NCBI RefSeq assembly: GCF_002154605.1
Contig: NZ_MUNE01000047.1
Coordinates: 1-34,187 of the forward strand
DNA: 34,187 nt
DNA from: Streptomyces milbemycinicus
GTDB taxonomy: Bacteria > Actinomycetota > Actinomycetes > Streptomycetales > Streptomycetaceae
Direction of reading: 5' to 3'
In this document: in pieces, positions 30,620 through 34,187 of the stretch
Layout: the number at the start of each line of letters is the position of its first letter
How positions within the stretch are numbered: the first letter of the stretch is position 1
The notes under the pieces: generated by a model
Told to the model about the DNA's origin: nothing
The model's database searches: none
The model's input: only the letters and a program-made list of their open reading frames with translations
Translations under genes and position numbers: made by a program

Positions 30620-32575
30620 GTGGCGGGAATTCGGCCGCTGAAACCGGGAGATCCGCGTGACATTGCGGGTTACGCGCTCCAAGGGCGGCTGGGGGCCGGC
30701 GGTATGGGGACGGTGTACCTCACCGCCACACGGGGCGGGCAGCCGATCGCGCTGAAGGTGGTGCATGACGAGTTCGCCGAGGACCCGAAGTTCCGGCAGC
30801 GGTTCGAGCAGGAGGTGCGCGCCAGCCGACAGGTGCGGGGCCGCTACATCCTGCCGGTCGTGGACAGCAACACCGAAGGGTCCATGCCCTGGCTGGCCAC
30901 CGAGTACGCCCCGGGCCCCTCGCTCGCGACGGCGGTGACCACGCACGGACCGCTGCCGGCAGACACGGCCCTGCGGCTGATCGCGGGCGTGGCCCACGCG
31001 CTGGAGGCCATCCACGCGGTGCAGGTCACCCACCGGGATCTCAAGCCGGGCAATGTCATCCTGGCGCCGGACGGCCCCGCCGTCATCGACTTCGGGATCG
31101 CGCGGGCCGCCGAGGCCACCCCGCTGACCGGCACCGACATGCGCATCGGCACCCCCCTGTACATGGCTCCGGAACAGCTCAGGGGTACCGCGGTGACCCC
31201 GGCCATCGATGTCTTCGCGCTCGGCCTGACCGCGTATGTCGCCGCGACCGGCGTCCACCCTTTCGGGGACGGGCCGGGCCCGGCCGTGCTCTATCGCATC
31301 GATCGCGAAGTGCCCGATCTCGCCGCCTGCCCGGCGGAAATACGGCCCGTCATCAGCCGCTGCCTGGAGAAGGACCCCGCTGCCCGGCCCACGCCCGCCG
31401 AGGTGGTGGCCCTCTGCCGGGACGCCGGAGCCAGGCTCGGCCTCACCGAGGTGCTTCCGACCGCCGGATGGCTGCCCCCGGCTTACCTTCCCGAGCCCTC
31501 ACCACCCACGTTACCCGCGCCACTTCAGCCGCCGACCCAGTCGCTCGCCCCGCCGCCCATACCCCCGAGAACCGTCTACGACCCGCAATCCGGGGCGCGG
31601 CCGGGGAATCCCAGGAGGCGCCGACTGATAACAGGCCTTGCAGCGCTCGCCGTCGTCGCGATCGCCGTCGCCGCCGCCCTCATCTGGCTCCCGAACCGAG
31701 GCGACGACAAGGACGACGGCGCCTCCCCGTCGCACGGCTCGCAGAGCAGCACATCGCAGAAATCCCCGTCGCGGGAGACCTCACAGGAAAAGACCTCCCC
31801 CGCGAACCCCCCAGCGAATGCCGCGCCACCCCCAAAAGCATTAGACTCGACCGTAAAAATATTCACTAACGCGGCGACCGGACATTGCCTGGACAGTAAC
31901 GGCGACGAAGAAGCTTACGCATTCGATTGCAATGGTGGCGGTTACCAGAAATGGACTGCGTCCGGGAAGGCGTTCAGTCTGCGTGATGCGGCAAGTGACA
32001 TGTGCTTGGGCAGTGACGATGCCGGCGAGTTCAGCATGTCCACATGCGATCGCACCGATCAGCAGAAGTGGAACATATCCAACAAGTCTGTACTGCGCAA
32101 TGCGGCGACCGCTCGCTGCCTGGACGGCGACGGCGACGGCAAGTTGCGCACGATCGAATGCGATAGCAGCGATCGCCAGAAGTGGAACATCTCCGGCGAC
32201 AGTTCCGTTCTGCGCAATGTGGCGTCTGATCGCTGCTTGAGCGGTAGCGGCTCCGGCGGCCCACGCTTGGGCGACTGCTCCAGCAATGGGAGCGAGGACG
32301 GGAAGTGGAATATCTCCCCGGAAGAGTTCGAACTGCGTGACGTGGCGACTGACCTCTGCTTGGACAGTAACGAATCCGGCCAGGTGTACACGTATGGATG
32401 CAATGACGGCGATTATCAGCGGTGGGATATCTCCGGCGACAATGCCACTCTGTACAACATGAAGACTCGTCTCTGTCTGGAAGACGTCAACTCCCCTTTG
32501 GAGAACGGCTATCAACTGCAGACGAGCGAATGCGATGAAGGTGACGATCAGAGCTGGACTGCCGCCGCACCATAG
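30620..32575 (+). CDS. Membrane Ser/Thr protein kinase with six ricin-B-like repeats
   Basis: The product is 651 residues from GTG 30620, chosen because GGAGGGA lies just upstream; longer starts run into a carboxypeptidase scrap. The kinase domain (about 18-275) is complete: GAGGMG (25-30), Lys46, HRDLKPGN with Asp140, DFG 157-159, GTPLYMAPEQL. A Pro-rich stretch and one membrane helix (LITGLAALAVVAIAVAAALIW, about 335-355) follow. The outer part has six units of about 38 residues, each with a CL(D/G/S/E) core and ending in QKW, QQKW, GKW, QRW or QSW, like two beta-trefoils. It may bind glycans or cell-wall sugars. Codons 298 and 408 are TTA, and the repeat region is visibly AT-richer than its surroundings. 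Confidence 0.9.
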   Translation: MAGIRPLKPGDPRDIAGYALQGRLGAGGMGTVYLTATRGGQPIALKVVHDEFAEDPKFRQRFEQEVRASRQVRGRYILPVVDSNTEGSMPWLATEYAPGPSLATAVTTHGPLPADTALRLIAGVAHALEAIHAVQVTHRDLKPGNVILAPDGPAVIDFGIARAAEATPLTGTDMRIGTPLYMAPEQLRGTAVTPAIDVFALGLTAYVAATGVHPFGDGPGPAVLYRIDREVPDLAACPAEIRPVISRCLEKDPAARPTPAEVVALCRDAGARLGLTEVLPTAGWLPPAYLPEPSPPTLPAPLQPPTQSLAPPPIPPRTVYDPQSGARPGNPRRRRLITGLAALAVVAIAVAAALIWLPNRGDDKDDGASPSHGSQSSTSQKSPSRETSQEKTSPANPPANAAPPPKALDSTVKIFTNAATGHCLDSNGDEEAYAFDCNGGGYQKWTASGKAFSLRDAASDMCLGSDDAGEFSMSTCDRTDQQKWNISNKSVLRNAATARCLDGDGDGKLRTIECDSSDRQKWNISGDSSVLRNVASDRCLSGSGSGGPRLGDCSSNGSEDGKWNISPEEFELRDVATDLCLDSNESGQVYTYGCNDGDYQRWDISGDNATLYNMKTRLCLEDVNSPLENGYQLQTSECDEGDDQSWTAAAP

Positions 32576-32597
32576 ACAGCTGATCTCCCGGCCCCGG

Positions 32598-32631
32598 AGC
32601 GCCCCTCTCTGCTGTGGCAGAGAGGGGCGCT
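32598..32631. terminator. Bidirectional terminator hairpin
   Basis: Perfect 15-bp arms AGCGCCCCTCTCTGC and GCAGAGAGGGGCGCT with a TGTG loop lie between the convergent kinase and permease genes. Confidence 0.88.
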
Positions 32632-32673
32632 GAGGCAAGGGAGCGCAAGTGAGCGGTCCACGCCTCCAGCCGC

Positions 32674-32705
32674 CCGAGGGCATCCCCCACCGAGGGCATC
32701 CCCCC
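32674..32705. repeat. 16-bp tandem duplication
   Basis: CCGAGGGCATCCCCCA (32674-32689) is followed directly by CCGAGGGCATCCCCCC (32690-32705), 15 bp downstream of which the permease gene ends. It is non-coding; no function is seen. Confidence 0.7.
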
Positions 32706-32719
32706 GAAACGGCGTTGCC

Positions 32720-34187
32720 CTAGATGACGAGGCTCAGCAGCCCCGCGACCACGAAGCCCGCCACCGACAGCACCGACTCCAGCACGGTCCACGACTTGAG
32801 CGTGTCCCGCTCGGAGATGCCGAAGTACTTCGCGACCATCCAGAACCCGCCGTCGTTGACGTGCGAGGCGAAGATCGAGCCCGCCGAGATGGCCATGATG
32901 ACCAGCGCCAGGTGTGCCTGCGAGTAGTGGCCCTCGGTCAGCATCGGGGAGACGATGCCCGCCGTGGTGACGATCGCGACCGTCGCCGAACCCTGCGCGA
33001 CGCGCAGCACCACCGAGATCAGCCAGGCCAGCAGGATGACCGGCAACCCCGCGCTGTCGAACGCGTCGGCCAGTGCCTGGGCCACGCCGCTGCCCTTGAG
33101 CACCGCGCCGAAGACCCCGCCCGCGCCGACGACCAGCAGGATGTTGCCGATCGGCTTGAGGGAGGCGGTGGAGACGGTCTCCAGGGACTTACGGGACCAG
33201 CCGCGCCGGATGCCCAGCAGGTAGTAGGCGAGCAGCAGGGCGATGGTCAGCGCCACGAAGGGGTGGCCGAAGAACTCGATCACCGAGCGGCCGGTGCTGG
33301 GGTCCAGCGCGATGGAGGAGAAGGTCGCGCAGAGGATGAGGACCAGCGGGGTGCCGATGATCGCGAGGACGGTGGAGACCGGCACCGGCCGCTCCGCGGG
33401 CGTGGCGCCCGCGGCGCGCTGCTCGGCGGCGACGGCCTCCCTGGCCTCCTCGGCCGCCTCCAGCATGTCCTGCGGTACGGGGACGAAGAGGCGGTTGCCG
33501 ATCCACGCGGCGTACGCCCAGGCGGCGAGCACGGACGGGACGCCGACGAGGATGCCCATCAGGATGACCCAGCCCAGGTCGACGTGGAGCAGCCCGGCCG
33601 CGGCCACCGGGCCGGGGTGCGGGGGCAGAAAGGCGTGAGTCATGGACAGGCCGGCCAGCATCGGCATCGCGTACAGCACGATCGACTTGCCGCTGCGCTT
33701 GGCCGCCGCGTAGACGATCGGCGCGAGGACGAAGATGCCGACGTCGAAGAAGACGGGTATGCCGAAGATCAGGCCGGTCAGGCCCATCGCGAGCGGCGCG
33801 CGCTTCTCACCGAACAGGCCGAGCAGCCGGGCGCTCAACGCCTCGGCGCCGCCGGAGACTTCGAGGATCGCGCCGAGCATGGTGCCCAGGCCGATGATGA
33901 TCGCTATGTGGCCGAGGATGCCGCCCATACCGGACTCGATGAGCGAGACGGCGTCGGACTTCTGGACCGTGCCGAAGAGTTCGGTGACCGACAGACCGGC
34001 GGCCAGACCGACCGCGATGGACACGCCCAGCAGCGCCACGAAGGGCTGCAGCCGGGCCTTGATGATCAGGAAGAGCAGCAGGGCGATGCCCAGGGCGGCG
34101 ACGGTCAGCAGACCGGCGGTGCCGTCGATGATCGCGAGGAGACCACCGGTGTGGGGTGGGGGCACGGGAGCGGGGGCGGCGGTGAGC
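32720..34187 (-). CDS. GntP-family gluconate:H+ symporter, 5' end outside window
   Basis: At least 488 residues are visible. A GTG at 34165 could start the gene, but no purine-rich site precedes it and the frame is open to the edge (reading LTAAPAP), so the true start is probably outside. About twelve or more hydrophobic helices are seen. GntP blocks include GMGGILGHIAIIIGLGTMLG, FGIPVFFDVGIFVLAPI, HAFLPPHPGPVAAAG, AQGSATVAIVTTAGI and ASHVNDGGFWMV. By family it imports gluconate or a related sugar acid with protons. In Streptomyces such genes usually sit beside gluconate kinase and a GntR-type regulator, which may lie further right. Confidence 0.92.
   Translation of the reverse strand, partial: LTAAPAPVPPPHTGGLLAIIDGTAGLLTVAALGIALLLFLIIKARLQPFVALLGVSIAVGLAAGLSVTELFGTVQKSDAVSLIESGMGGILGHIAIIIGLGTMLGAILEVSGGAEALSARLLGLFGEKRAPLAMGLTGLIFGIPVFFDVGIFVLAPIVYAAAKRSGKSIVLYAMPMLAGLSMTHAFLPPHPGPVAAAGLLHVDLGWVILMGILVGVPSVLAAWAYAAWIGNRLFVPVPQDMLEAAEEAREAVAAEQRAAGATPAERPVPVSTVLAIIGTPLVLILCATFSSIALDPSTGRSVIEFFGHPFVALTIALLLAYYLLGIRRGWSRKSLETVSTASLKPIGNILLVVGAGGVFGAVLKGSGVAQALADAFDSAGLPVILLAWLISVVLRVAQGSATVAIVTTAGIVSPMLTEGHYSQAHLALVIMAISAGSIFASHVNDGGFWMVAKYFGISERDTLKSWTVLESVLSVAGFVVAGLLSLVI

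Noticed and set aside
1..34187. CRISPR array, prophage, integrase or insertion sequence
   Set aside because: No regularly spaced repeats, integrase, transposase or phage structural motifs were seen on either strand.
34100..34187. GTG 34165 as the true start of the permease
   Set aside because: No ribosome site precedes it and the frame stays open to the edge, so the gene is reported as 5'-partial.

Overview
The window is chromosomal DNA of a Streptomyces (or a very close actinomycete). It has very high GC with strong third-position GC bias, GGAGG-type ribosome sites, GTG starts, DasR-type operators before chitinases, XRE/DUF5753 plus DUF397 pairs, eukaryotic-type Ser/Thr kinases and a Gram-positive Tad pilus locus. 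No rRNA, tRNA, CRISPR array or insertion sequence was seen.

Positions 1-8992 (minus strand) form a Tad/Flp pilus operon. In transcription order it encodes a zinc-ribbon protein, CpaB, a CpaE-type ATPase fused to a TadE pseudopilin, a second TadE, the TadA/CpaF motor, TadB, TadC, the Flp pilin, a TadG-like protein and an edge-truncated lipoprotein. Prepilin peptidase is not in the window. Positions 9100-15320 hold two secreted GH18 chitinases with closely related catalytic domains and a shared promoter module (TTGACA, 5 nt, DasR-like operator). Between them lie a small lipoprotein, an NmrA-like reductase behind a MerR-type promoter, and an FAD-dependent oxidoreductase.

Positions 15364-21960 carry a large BRCT-WD40-TPR protein, a HigBA-type toxin-antitoxin pair, a degraded secreted-protein remnant, a secreted trypsin-like protease and a secreted M14 zinc carboxypeptidase. 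Positions 21983-25710 carry a graspetide (ATP-grasp RiPP) locus: a PIMT-like methyltransferase, an ATP-grasp ligase, a 118-residue conserved protein and a divergent XRE/DUF397 pair. The precursor gene appears reduced to an N-terminal leader remnant joined out of frame to a 5'-shortened ATP-grasp gene, so the pathway looks recently broken or rearranged.

Positions 25786-32580 are an accessory mosaic: a Ser/Thr kinase with a C-terminal FnIII-like domain, a deleted duplicate of the XRE/DUF397 pair, a RHH/MazF-type toxin-antitoxin pair plus a cation-efflux remnant bracketed by a 45-bp direct repeat, an alpha/beta hydrolase divergent from a CGNR regulator across a 25-bp palindrome, a carboxypeptidase scrap, and a second Ser/Thr kinase with six ricin-B-like repeats and two TTA codons. 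The right edge (32720 onward, minus) is a GntP-family gluconate permease that runs out of the window.

All functional statements rest on reading motifs by eye; no database search was run.
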